From: Chrysomallon squamiferum
Taxonomy: Eukaryota > Mollusca > Gastropoda > Neomphalida > Peltospiridae
DNA: 64,000 nt
Assembly: GCA_012295275.1 (NCBI GenBank)
Contig: CM022670.1
Coordinates: 16,047,698-16,111,697, forward strand
Direction: 5' to 3'
Shown: piece after piece, positions 38,901 through 45,594 of the stretch
How the letters are laid out: each line of letters starts with the position of its first letter
Position numbering within the stretch: the first letter of the stretch is position 1
Notes under the pieces: generated by a model
Told to the model about the DNA's origin: nothing
The model's database searches: none
What the model saw: only the letters and a program-made list of their open reading frames with translations
Program-made: the position numbers and the translations under genes

Positions 38901-41900
38901 AATGATTAAATTTAGAAGATTATTTTTCTTTTATACACATGTTTGTCAAATAATCATAGTTAATTGACTATTATTATTCAGTGCATCAAGGGTAATATTT
39001 GCTATAATTAATGTAAGCACTACATCATGGCTAACATTTGCTATAACTAGTGTGAAGACTACATCAAGGGTAATATTTGCTATAATTAGTGAAGGACTAC
39101 ATCAAGGGTAATATTTGCTATAATTAGTGAAGAACTACATCAAGGGTAATATTTGCTATAATTAGTGAAGGACTACATCAAGGGTAATATTTGCTATAAT
39201 TAGTGAAGGACTACATCAAGGGTAATATTTACTATAATTAGCATATGGAACTACATGAAATGTAATCTTTGCTACAATTATACAGTGTATGACTGCATGA
39301 AGGTTAATATATGCTATAATTACAGTTTATGGAGTACATCAAGAGTAATATATGATATAATTACAAAATGATTGGACTTCATCTCGAGTAATCGTCTAGC
39401 TACTGACTGTTGATAGAACTCTGTTTTTAAGTAAACAAGTCAGATTCTGTGTCATTAACTGTAACATGCACACACTGACATACACACAAAACATTATATA
39501 TTCCATTATCTAGAAGAAAAGAAAAGAAAAAAAGGAAAGGAAATGTTATACAGAAAAATATTTTAAAAATTAAAGATTTTGTTTCAGCTGAAAAAAAGCA
39601 AAAACAAAAGTCATGAAGTACTGCACAAAAGTATCACTTACAAAACTGAATACTTGGTAGAAACTGTAACACTTCCGAGTCTTTACTATCACCAGAGGGC
39701 GTTTCATACACTGCTGAAACTACAGTATCAAGCTGTACATTAAATCATGTTTTCTAATTGGAACAAATACTTTCAACATTCCAGCATTGAATTAAAGTTA
39801 ATATATAGAAAAAGGCAATACTATACAATACCATTCAATAAAATAAAATAGTGCTTCTCTTTTTTTTTTTCTTGCACATTAACTCAAATGAGTTTTTACT
39901 TTGACATAATTTAATAAAATAATATTAAAATGAAGTATAACAAATCACATTTTTTAATGAAAAAGCACATAGTATCACCTATTTTATTTATGAAAAACAT
40001 AAATTTAAAACACTTTCTAATAAAAATAGTTCTATTTTCAAACAGTGGTAGAAAATAAAATAGAAAATTTACCAAATTCTTTCAAAGTTTTTATTAGTCG
40101 CTCATCTTGTTTGGAACTGACAATTAGTTTATTTGGCTCAAGCTGCACAAGTGCTGAATAAAAAATTAATTATCCAAAAAAGTTTAAATATGAAAATTAT
40201 ATACACAATAACATTTTTAGAATTATCTTTCCATTATTACAATTATCACAATTCTTTGAAAATAACTTTCCAAACTTTACAGTCATTTGTTATATTGTTT
40301 CTCAAGAAAGAGAGAAATATAATAAGAATATAACATTCTTATGAATATTTTTATAACCTCTGTTTACATCCCTTATAACCTAAAAAAATAAATACTAAGA
40401 GAATTAAATTAATAAATCAAAATTTCAAAACCGATATTTTCTTTTAAACTAAACATTTTACTGAAAACTTAATCAGAATTTATTTAGTTGGTTTGAGGAT
40501 ACAAACCTCTCTTCAGCAGACTAAAGTCATCTGTTTCCATGGTGTCCATCATCAGATAGATCTGAAGACTGTCAAGGTCATAGTAAGCCATTCCAAGTTG
40601 ACCTGACTGCCAAACAACACTGAGATACAGCTGGGGAAAAAAAAAAAAATTTAATTTTACATTCAACTGTTTGAATGGAATACTGTCCATTGTCTTCAAA
40701 AATATATTTTTGTTTTGTTTTGTTTTTTTGCTTGTTTCTTGCACATAATGAGTTTTTGAGACAAACTTTTTTTATTTTTAAATTGAAGGTTGATACTATA
40801 AATGTTGGTTTTTTTCTCTTTTTTTTAACTCTACTTAATTTCATTTATTGTGTTTTAGGGATGTACTTTTTTATTATTTATATTAAAGGCCAACAGATGA
40901 TTTTATAAAAAGAGGGATGAGAGAAATAAAATAATATATTTTTGTTCATGATTAATGACTAACATTAATGATTTAGCAAATATAGCTTTATTAAGTTTAT
41001 TTTAATTAATTTAAATAATAATAATAATAATAAATGGTTTCTAAGCATAAACAAGCTGTAGAAAACTAAAAATTAATTGGAAGTTTTATAAAATTAAGGA
41101 AAAAAGTTAAATTTCATATGGCAAGTTTGGATATAATATATGATTACATTACAAAATAAAATAATTGTAACATCATACTAAACATCTCAGAAGTGTGGAG
41201 AAACCTATTACAAATAATACAAATATCAGTTTAAAAAACCCCAATAATTTGCATCTCACTTATTTAAATATTTTAAATTTTATTTATGACTGAAAAAAAA
41301 TATATATTTCAAATTTTAACAAAGCTTACTTTTAATAAATAATTAATGTAATATGGGTTAAAAATAAATTTTATTGGAATTAGTTTCAAAGCAGATCAAG
41401 AAACAAACTGGATTATAATTTGTTGTAATTAATATTTTGCATTTAAAATGCATACAGAGTGTAATTCTCTGAATTATGAAAGTAAAATAATATATTGTTA
41501 TATCTATATTCTAGTGAATAGAAACAAAAGATCTAATAAATTTAAACTGCTGATCTCTAATACACTTATCAGAGGAAAATATGCATCATGTTTTAAATCT
41601 TCAACAGGAATTTTAAAAGGAAAATAATAAATAAATAAATAAATAAAGCAAAAGCTAATCAAAAAATAATAATATAAATACTGTATTTGTTAATCATATA
41701 TGGCTGAACACTGGAACATATGATAAAGATTATTTTACAAAACAAATACTCTATGAATTCCTTTTTTAACTTTTCTTATATTTTTGTTTTTAAACTGTTA
41801 TTTATTTTAAAAAAATGAGTTAAAGTATATTTTATTTTATTTATCCTTTTTATTTTGCTTTCTTTCTTTTTTCTACATCACATAATTTGTCTGTTACATA

Positions 41901-42918
41901 TTACATTTTATATAAATAAGCAGGAATACATGCATTTTGTATAATATAATTATGTGTATTATTATTTTTATTTAACAATTACAACCTACACTGTTTTTCT
42001 TGCTTTTCAATTAGATTAAATGTAGAAGACTTTAGACATAAACAAGAACAGGATGTATGTGTGAAGGCGATGGAAAGATGAGATAGACAGAAAACAAAAT
42101 CAGGAAATGTCTGCTTCCTCCAGATCTGTATGTGACAGGAGTTCACAGGGTAAACATGTGACAGGTATTTTATGTTTGAATTCTAATAAATTGTCTTCTT
42201 CTCTGAAGAGGTCATTTACAAAACAGCCCTTAATGATTATTCACTCTGTGAATTTTGTTTTATAAACAAATATATATATATTTTAAATAATGTATTAAGA
42301 AACTAAAAATTAGTTTCATAATACCAATCTGGTAATTATTTTGGAGACTTTAACAAGAAAAACTTATTGCACAGAAAAAAAAAATAATAATTAAAAAAAT
42401 ATAATGAATACTTACTGTTAAATATACTTTAATTTTTCTATTAATAAAATGTGATGATTTTATTTCATTCTCTTTTCTTTTTAATCTTATTATTTTGTTT
42501 TTTTATTTATTTTTTTTAGTAATTTGATGCTAACCAAAATATAACTGATTTATATTTTTTTAATAACTTTTACAATTGTAGTGTTAAAAAATATTAAACT
42601 TACTAAATTTTTTATTTTTATTTTTTCAATGAAGCAATAAAAAGATTAAGTTTTTCTTACTTCTGACTTGACATCAGATGAATCAGTAGTCAGACCATCT
42701 CTCACTCTCTGGATGTCACTAACTTTTACATTATCCTCATCCATACTTTCTTCTAAAACAGATTTGTTAATAGACTGTGGAACTGATGGTATTGATTCTG
42801 TTTGTCTTTGTATTAATGAGACTGGAGATGATAAAGACATGGTCTGTGAAGTCACATTTCCAAGTGATAATAATGTTTTTGAACTGTGAGGAGTCCATCC
42901 AGGAAGGTCAGAAGTCAT
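25416..42918 (-). CDS. MSH5: MSH5, meiotic MutS homologue (complete, 27 coding exons)
   Basis: MSH5 pairs with MSH4 to form the MutS-gamma clamp that stabilises Holliday-junction intermediates and promotes meiotic crossovers. All 27 exons have GT-AG sites and agreeing phases and total 2616 nt, giving 871 residues (human about 834). As in the family there is no mismatch-recognition domain I: a Ser/Thr-rich N-terminus (1-86) leads directly into the connector (LGMAYYD, residues about 100-106), then lever/clamp helices, then the ATPase with Walker A GPNACGKS (631-638), [12 protein letters not shown], Walker [13 protein letters not shown] (707-718), and an MSH5-type C-terminal motif ([23 protein letters not shown]). 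Identity with MSH5 rather than MSH4 or MSH2/3/6 rests on the whole-length exon-by-exon resemblance to vertebrate MSH5. The first ATG (42918) is used; a possible acceptor upstream near 42956 leaves room for a further 5' exon. Confidence 0.95.
25910..25983 (-). CDS. MSH5: MSH5 exon 26 (813-836)
   Basis: Encodes [20 protein letters not shown], aligning with VSDLIRSGKPIKPV. Three partial copies of its 5' end lie in the intron just upstream in the transcript. Phase 0 to 2. Confidence 0.88.
25940..26335 (-). repeat. ~100-bp tandem repeat containing copies of MSH5 exon 26 acceptor and 5' end
   Basis: Four units. The unit at 25943-25985 is the real exon start; imperfect copies of the same gaataggtttgttgtgt / attacctac block lie near 26051, 26143 and 26247, each followed by ctaattaatatcaaaataaa. 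On the minus strand the copies near 26247 and 26051 still read [12 protein letters not shown] and [12 protein letters not shown] after a TAG acceptor-like site; the middle copy has a TGA. Confidence 0.85.
26916..27189. mobile_element. 274-bp TA-flanked MITE with ~20-bp terminal inverted repeats
   Basis: Left end CAGTTTGAGAATCTCTTATC; the inverted right end is CCGGTTAAGGATCCCTTATC (15 of 20 match). Flanked by TA on both sides (26914-26915 and 27190-27191), as for Tc1/mariner/pogo-type insertion. The CTTATCC...TTTGGGACTAGA start resembles non-autonomous pogo/Tigger-like elements. No transposase. Lies in MSH5 intron 25. Confidence 0.6.
27272..27409 (-). CDS. MSH5: MSH5 exon 25 (767-812)
   Basis: Encodes [20 protein letters not shown] and [16 protein letters not shown], the MSH5-typical C-terminal ATPase segment (human DLVFFYQVCEGV, AAQAGLPDKLV). 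Confidence 0.97.
27620..27990 (-). repeat. ~45-bp minisatellite copying the MSH5 exon 24 end and splice donor
   Basis: The plus-strand block ttaccaggtatttcag marks the true exon 24 end (27961-27980) and recurs, with variants, near 27645, 27706, 27750, 27801, 27878 and 27922, joined by gacaaactgatataattgta. On the transcript strand each copy carries a GGTAAAA donor-like site. Confidence 0.85.
27969..28112 (-). CDS. MSH5: MSH5 exon 24 (719-766)
   Basis: Encodes [18 protein letters not shown] and [10 protein letters not shown] (the MutS TH motif; vertebrate MSH5 has TNF). Its 3' end and GTAAAA donor are duplicated repeatedly in the following intron. Confidence 0.95.
28260..28725. repeat. ~110-bp tandem repeat in MSH5 intron 23
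   Basis: About four degenerate units sharing gatttgtaaatggatataaa then gaaaaagtataaa and taatttaaatattt. No coding content. Confidence 0.65.
28763..28837 (-). CDS. MSH5: MSH5 exon 23 (694-718): Walker B
   Basis: Encodes [19 protein letters not shown], with Asp710-Glu711 and the MutS family DEFGKGT motif. Confidence 0.97.
29163..29312 (-). CDS. MSH5: MSH5 exon 22 (644-693)
   Basis: Encodes [20 protein letters not shown] and [12 protein letters not shown]: the MutS N-2/N-3 region (GSFVPA, LSTFM) of the ATPase. Phase 0 at both ends. Confidence 0.97.
29449..29575 (-). CDS. MSH5: MSH5 exon 21 (601-643): Walker A
   Basis: Encodes [14 protein letters not shown] and [13 protein letters not shown]. 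The P-loop GPNACGKS fits the MutS GPNxxGKS rule (human MSH5 GPNSSGKS), with the Lys and Ser intact. Confidence 0.97.
30136..30225 (-). CDS. MSH5: MSH5 exon 20 (571-600)
   Basis: Encodes [19 protein letters not shown], matching LLALASAARDYGYSRPRY. Ends inside the Arg codon of the HAGRHP segment (vertebrate QNGRHP). Confidence 0.94.
31088..31184 (-). CDS. MSH5: MSH5 exon 19 (539-570)
   Basis: Encodes [20 protein letters not shown] and ending YVAELD, matching the helix ending LASRLDV. Phase 1 to 2. Confidence 0.92.
31428..31469 (-). CDS. MSH5: MSH5 exon 18 (525-538)
   Basis: 42 nt. Encodes [14 protein letters not shown], matching ELDALLGDLHCEIR. Phase 1 to 1. Confidence 0.92.
32109..32154 (-). 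CDS. MSH5: MSH5 exon 17 (510-524)
   Basis: 46 nt. Encodes [15 protein letters not shown], matching LSEEKLHYRSARTK. Phase 0 to 1 fits both neighbours exactly. Confidence 0.88.
32778..32919. mobile_element. Foldback/MITE-like inverted repeat in MSH5 intron 16
   Basis: aacagcaaagactaggtg at 32778 is inverted at 32901-32919 (cacctagtctttgctgtt); with the adjacent taataaaa the arms are about 27 bp with one mismatch. The loop of about 87 bp carries a TA run and a small TGACC/GGTCA palindrome. Followed by a CA microsatellite. No clear target-site duplication. Confidence 0.55.
32925..32954 (+). repeat. (CA)n microsatellite
   Basis: Uninterrupted CA run adjoining the foldback element. Confidence 0.95.
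33009..33083 (-). CDS. MSH5: MSH5 exon 16 (485-509)
   Basis: Encodes [10 protein letters not shown] and an acidic stretch ending DMEFI, matching IGFLLSIP and GLDFMF. Donor GTGAGT. Confidence 0.92.
33717..33826 (-). CDS. MSH5: MSH5 exon 15 (448-484): clamp
   Basis: Encodes [20 protein letters not shown], matching [20 protein letters not shown]. Phase 1 to 0. Confidence 0.95.
33840..34395. repeat. ~170-bp tandem repeat, three copies, in MSH5 intron 14
   Basis: Each unit has a aatgttatagaccaa-type start, an aaatttgtaaattatttagt-like middle, a ttcattcctcaggatacaca-like block and ttatcttaataaattcat. Copies begin near 33870, 34040 and 34215 and end next to exon 14. Confidence 0.7.
34433..34505 (-). 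CDS. MSH5: MSH5 exon 14 (424-447)
   Basis: Encodes [20 protein letters not shown], matching [20 protein letters not shown]. Phase 0 to 1. Confidence 0.95.
34743..34799 (-). CDS. MSH5: MSH5 exon 13 (405-423)
   Basis: Encodes [15 protein letters not shown], matching FSDDLHHIASLIGKV. Phase 0 to 0, donor GTAAGT. Confidence 0.93.
35285..35356 (-). CDS. MSH5: MSH5 exon 12 (381-404)
   Basis: Encodes [20 protein letters not shown], matching [20 protein letters not shown]. Phase 0 to 0. Confidence 0.95.
35785..35847 (-). CDS. MSH5: MSH5 exon 11 (360-380)
   Basis: Encodes [10 protein letters not shown] and GDWQTMYK, matching LILKRMKLSH and SDWQVLYK. Phase 0 to 0. Confidence 0.93.
36229..36367 (-). 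CDS. MSH5: MSH5 exon 10 (313-359): lever/clamp helix
   Basis: Encodes [20 protein letters not shown] and CIKFIKNVP, matching [20 protein letters not shown] and HIKNVP. Donor GTAAGT. Confidence 0.95.
36485..36705. repeat. ~115-bp direct duplication in MSH5 intron 9
   Basis: tttctttcttgacaaagtat near 36492 recurs as ttcctttcttgacaaagtat near 36600, each followed by a T-rich tract, ttaattaaaaat and aaatttcttattt / aatatttcttattt. Confidence 0.65.
36709..36754 (-). CDS. MSH5: MSH5 exon 9 (298-312)
   Basis: Encodes [15 protein letters not shown], matching ILNRCHCKWGEKLLR; the conserved MutS segment before LxxWxxxP. 46 nt, phase 1 to 2. Confidence 0.93.
37142..37230 (-). CDS. MSH5: MSH5 exon 8 (268-297)
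   Basis: Encodes [17 protein letters not shown] and AKEGLSLFG, matching VLQIFKSESHPSVYK and KEGLSLFG. Start of the core domain. Confidence 0.95.
37585..37620 (-). CDS. MSH5: MSH5 exon 7 (256-267), 36-nt micro-exon
   Basis: Encodes [11 protein letters not shown]; vertebrate equivalent is NIDQDTYS. Phase 2 to 2, so skipping it would keep frame. Confidence 0.85.
37758..37867 (-). CDS. MSH5: MSH5 exon 6 (220-255)
   Basis: Encodes [20 protein letters not shown], matching [20 protein letters not shown]. Phase 0 to 2, donor GTGAGT. Confidence 0.95.
38411..38532 (-). CDS. MSH5: MSH5 exon 5 (179-219)
   Basis: Encodes [17 protein letters not shown] and [13 protein letters not shown], matching LEISKQRLLSG and FLSSIIPFDCLLT. 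Phase 1 to 0. Confidence 0.93.
38981..39395. repeat. ~38-bp minisatellite, about 10-11 copies, in MSH5 intron 4
   Basis: Unit actacatcaagggtaatatt then tgctataattagtgaagg. The central copies are nearly identical and the outer ones decay on both sides. Confidence 0.9.
39642..39713 (-). CDS. MSH5: MSH5 exon 4 (155-178)
   Basis: Encodes an acidic loop then [11 protein letters not shown], matching IIFLPSVDF of vertebrates. Phase 1 to 1, donor GTAAGT. Confidence 0.9.
40073..40153 (-). CDS. MSH5: MSH5 exon 3 (128-154): connector
   Basis: Encodes [15 protein letters not shown], matching vertebrate INPQSVVTSAKQDEN. Phase 1 to 1, donor GTAAAT. Confidence 0.93.
40507..40630 (-). CDS. MSH5: MSH5 exon 2 (87-127): start of connector domain
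   Basis: Acceptor tttttccccag. Encodes [18 protein letters not shown], aligning with the vertebrate LCVLWNSGYLGIAYYD segment. Phase 0 to 1. Confidence 0.95.
42661..42918 (-). CDS. MSH5: MSH5 exon 1 (residues 1-86)
   Basis: Ser/Thr/Val-rich, no known domain; the human N-terminus is likewise poorly conserved. First ATG of the open frame, donor GTAAGA, ends phase 0. The open frame continues upstream to about 42957 without another ATG. Confidence 0.75.
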
Positions 42919-44028
42919 GCTGTTTTTTCTGTGTTTTGTTTTTTTCAAAAATCTGAAGTCAAGAAAATGTATATTTTAACCCAACTTTCTGTATGATAGT
43001 AAAGATTTAAAATAATTTATAAAGGATAAATTTACACCATCTTTGGATTTCTGTTTTCTTTTAATACAAATAAAATATTTTTTAGCATTATATTCTTAGA
43101 CATGAGGTCTTTATAGACATTTCTAATTTATTTTTTAAGTAGCTAAAGACAGTCAACTGAATGTGAAGTATCTATTTGTAATACTGAATGTTTATTTAAA
43201 TGAACTTTATTGCTAATTTTTCATGGAGTACATTTTGTACAAGCATTTAGAATAAACACTCAATAACACAATACAGATTAAAAATACAAATTCATTGTGC
43301 CAAATTATAGTTGGTCCTTTTCCAATTTGAAAGAAAAGTTTTAGTAATGTCTATGTGTGATAGGAAAACATCACTGAATATTTGTTACATCATTAAAGTC
43401 ACTCTGCTGATGTAATGGTTCTTTGTAACAAGCATTATGTAAAGTTGTAATTTTTATTCTTTAATTCCAACTATCTGAATTAAAACAAGATTTTACATTG
43501 GATACTTGTATCATACTTAATAATCACTTAATTTATTACTGTTAAGTAGCATTTCTTTTTCTCTTTATATAATTTACTTTTCTCCAAAATGTTTTTGTTT
43601 TCTCTTTTAATCTATGGTACGGTTTTATGTTAATTTATAATATTATTTAGGAACATATAAAATCATGTTATTATATACAAGAACATCTCAACTGTTTGCT
43701 GCTAAAAAAGAAAATAAATCTGGTTTATTATATTTCTTTTGTTTGGAATCTGCATGCCTTTAAAATGAAGAAAGAAGTCTAAACATTTGTAAACATTTCC
43801 TAACAAGTTATCGCATACTAAACCAGATAAAAACCACTCAAGAAAGACAACTCTTCGTTGCTTGTACCTTTATAATTATTTAAAAAATATATTTCTTGTT
43901 TGTAGGAAAACATTACGCATTTATGAATTTTTACAAACAGTTATTAACGATTAGTTAATTTTGTTCAAATAATTCGTGACTATACTAATGCTTCTTTATT
44001 TTATTATTTGATTTCCAAAATTTTGATG

Positions 44029-44040
44029 TTTCCCGCCAAA
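44029..44040. promoter_or_regulatory. E2F-type site TTTCCCGCCAAA
   Basis: Twelve-base match to the E2F consensus in an otherwise CG-poor area, about 1.1 kb upstream of the MSH5 ATG and 0.6 kb upstream of jun. E2F sites are typical of cell-cycle and meiotic gene promoters, so MSH5 is the more likely target. Confidence 0.55.
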
Positions 44041-44240
44041 CGGAACGAACAGGTTTATATCAGTACAAGTTCAGCACATGACATTTATTTTTATATCAAG
44101 TTATTTTACACACATACATATATATATTTTTATTTTATTTTATTATTTGGTCATATTATAAATAGCGAAAAATAAAAATATATATAAGTGAATATCCAAA
44201 TATGAAAAAAATAATAATAATTCTCAAAGATAGAAATAAT

Positions 44241-44250
44241 CTATTTTTAG
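44241..44250 (+). promoter_or_regulatory. MEF2 site CTATTTTTAG
   Basis: Perfect match to the MEF2 consensus YTAWWWWTAR, upstream of jun. A MEF2 site is a known element of the vertebrate JUN promoter. Confidence 0.6.
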
Positions 44251-44263
44251 AGGGAATCCCATT

Positions 44264-44273
44264 CCATATTTGG
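44264..44273 (+). promoter_or_regulatory. CArG box CCATATTTGG (SRF site)
   Basis: Perfect CC(A/T)6GG, 13 bp after the MEF2 site. CArG boxes confer serum/growth-factor response through SRF on immediate-early genes. Confidence 0.6.
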
Positions 44274-44356
44274 AAAGAATAAAATGGTACGTTTTTAATA
44301 CGTCAGATGATTTAGCATATCCCACAATTCAATGCAGCCGTCTATTTCTGTTACAA

Positions 44357-44417
44357 CCAATAGTAAATTTTGTATTGCCGAATGCTCACGTGGTACATGA
44401 TATCATCAAGAACCAAT
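44357..44417 (+). promoter_or_regulatory. Two CCAAT boxes flanking a CACGTG E-box
   Basis: CCAAT at 44357-44361 and 44413-44417, with CACGTG at 44387-44392 between them. A CCAAT box lies upstream of the jun1 element in vertebrate JUN too. Confidence 0.5.
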
Positions 44418-44432
44418 GGGTGTGCGTAGACA

Positions 44433-44440
44433 TGATGTCA
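44433..44440 (+). promoter_or_regulatory. jun1-like AP-1/CRE site TGATGTCA
   Basis: Exact reverse complement of TGACATCA, the proximal jun1 element through which vertebrate JUN autoregulates via Jun/ATF2. It is followed by ttatattttta, a possible TATA box. Confidence 0.6.
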
Positions 44441-44457
44441 TTATATTTTTAGCTCAG

Positions 44458-44464
44458 TGACTCA
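44458..44464 (+). promoter_or_regulatory. TRE (AP-1) site TGACTCA
   Basis: Canonical AP-1 heptamer 18 bp after the jun1-like element, near the probable transcription start. Confidence 0.55.
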
Positions 44465-44579
44465 TCTATTAAACAGGCGCAAGTCGACTTTTGTTCAGAA
44501 TTTAACCACGTTGTGGAAACGATAACACGGATACCTAGGTGCATTAAAAGTGGTGTAACGTCGATATACTTGTCAAAAG

Positions 44580-44586
44580 TGACTCA
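44580..44586 (+). promoter_or_regulatory. Second TRE (AP-1) site TGACTCA
   Basis: Canonical AP-1 heptamer 67 bp before the jun ATG, probably within the 5' UTR. Confidence 0.5.
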
Positions 44587-44635
44587 TCTGTCAGAGGAAT
44601 CACTTATAGTTTGAAAAATATTAACTATATTGTGA

Positions 44636-44719
44636 ATGAGCAGTGCTTCAAAATGGAAATGTCTTTCTATGACAGCAGACCCATTAAAGACGAACAACGG
44701 GATTTACGAGGAAATTTAA
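44636..44719 (+). CDS. Upstream ORF overlapping the jun start (27 codons)
   Basis: First ATG after the promoter cluster, in a different frame from jun and overlapping its first 67 bases before a TAA. Its start context is weak (T at -3), whereas the jun ATG has AAAATGG, so leaky scanning would still reach jun. Likely regulatory if transcribed, not a protein of interest. Confidence 0.35.
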   Translation: MSSASKWKCLSMTADPLKTNNGIYEEI

Positions 44720-45594
44720 AACGAAAAATGGAATCTCCTTTCGAAGTTGAACCTAATGGAGAAAGAGACGCTGTTGATAGACTGAAGAAAAATATGAAAC
44801 TGGATTTTAATTCAGCTGGAAATAAGAAGACGAAACTAAGTCTCCTTCAGTCACCTGATTTGAATCTCTTAAAGTTAGCATCGCCAGAACTTGAAAAAAT
44901 GATCATTCAAGCCAATGGGATGGTCACCACAACTCCGACACCAACCCAGTTTATATTTCCAAAACATGTCACCGACGAACAAGAAGCCTATGCAAGAGGT
45001 TTCGTGGATGCTTTGGCGGAACTTCACGACAGTACTCAATCGCAGTCTCAATCCCAACTTGTAGCAAAACAAACTAAAGTTTCTACAAGCGTATCACAAA
45101 CTGTTAATAAATTTATCACAACAAATGGAAACATGACCTACTCGACCGTCCCCACTGTTTCGCAGACATTGACAACAACAACATCTCTTCCAGGAGGTCT
45201 TCTCAATGTTGACATTTCCAGCACGGTTCCAAAAACAGTTGAGCATGTGAACAATTTCAATTTGTCGAAATTTCAAGTGAAAGAAGAACCGCAGTGTGTC
45301 CCCAGTTTGGATTGCACCCCACCCCTTTCGCCAATTAATATGGACAATCAGGAAATCATTAAGCTAGAAAGGAAGAGGGCCAGAAATAGGGTAGCAGCGA
45401 GAAAGTGTAGAACAAGGAAGCTGGAACGAATCTCACGACTTGAAGAGAAAGTAGCAGATTTAAAAGGACAAAATACTGAACTGTCAACGACGGCGTCCAA
45501 CCTCAGGGACCAAGTGTGTAAATTAAAAAAACAAATTATTGACCATGTGAACAGTGGATGTCAGATAATGATGTCGCCAAATTTCACGTTTTGA
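44653..45594 (+). CDS. jun: Jun, AP-1 bZIP transcription factor (single exon, 313 aa)
   Basis: Binds TGACTCA/TGACGTCA as a homodimer or with Fos/ATF partners. Intronless, as in vertebrates; ATG at 44653 has a good Kozak context and fits the human length (331). N-terminal JNK docking (delta-like) stretch [10 protein letters not shown], then JNK sites Ser67 and Ser77 in SPD and SPE, and Thr94/Thr96 in TTTPTPTQF, all matching human S63/S73/T91/T93. A poly-Gln/Ser/Thr middle follows, then VKEEPQ (a SUMO-type psiKxE), GSK3/casein-kinase-type CTPPLSPI (Thr222, Ser226), basic region about 239-256 (N245, C252, R253) and a leucine zipper with Leu263, 270, 277, 284 and 291, ending HVNSGCQIM. The basic region has Arg250 where vertebrate Jun has Ser. 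Confidence 0.98.
   Translation: MEMSFYDSRPIKDEQRDLRGNLKRKMESPFEVEPNGERDAVDRLKKNMKLDFNSAGNKKTKLSLLQSPDLNLLKLASPELEKMIIQANGMVTTTPTPTQFIFPKHVTDEQEAYARGFVDALAELHDSTQSQSQSQLVAKQTKVSTSVSQTVNKFITTNGNMTYSTVPTVSQTLTTTTSLPGGLLNVDISSTVPKTVEHVNNFNLSKFQVKEEPQCVPSLDCTPPLSPINMDNQEIIKLERKRARNRVAARKCRTRKLERISRLEEKVADLKGQNTELSTTASNLRDQVCKLKKQIIDHVNSGCQIMMSPNFTF

Larger units (their letters stand above)
28113..42660 (-). other. Other MSH5 intron sequence
   Basis: Apart from the repeats listed separately, the introns are AT-rich with poly-A/T tracts (for example 30560, 35930, 36170, 38770) and a (gat)n patch near 31900. One patch in intron 20, about 29650-29945, is visibly less AT-rich and more complex than its surroundings and may be a dispersed repeat, but I cannot identify it. 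The largest intron (about 40631-42660) shows nothing gene-like. Confidence 0.5.
42919..44470. promoter_or_regulatory. Divergent MSH5 / jun promoter region
   Basis: The two genes start on opposite strands about 1.7 kb apart. The part near jun (44240-44590) is dense in recognised transcription-factor sites; the middle part holds an E2F-type palindrome; the part near MSH5 (42960-43900) is AT-rich with no obvious core promoter. Transcription start sites are not determined by sequence alone. Confidence 0.65.

Noticed and set aside
25416-42918. MSH4 or a mismatch-repair MutS homologue instead of MSH5
   Set aside because: Domain I is absent and segments such as [23 protein letters not shown] and AEQAGLP follow MSH5 along the whole length.
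42646-42948. MSH5 start at 42948
   Set aside because: That codon is TTG; the first ATG in frame is at 42918.
45361-45540. Fos, ATF or CREB identity for the bZIP gene
   Set aside because: N-terminal JNK sites, [16 protein letters not shown] and the HVNSGCQ ending are Jun-specific.
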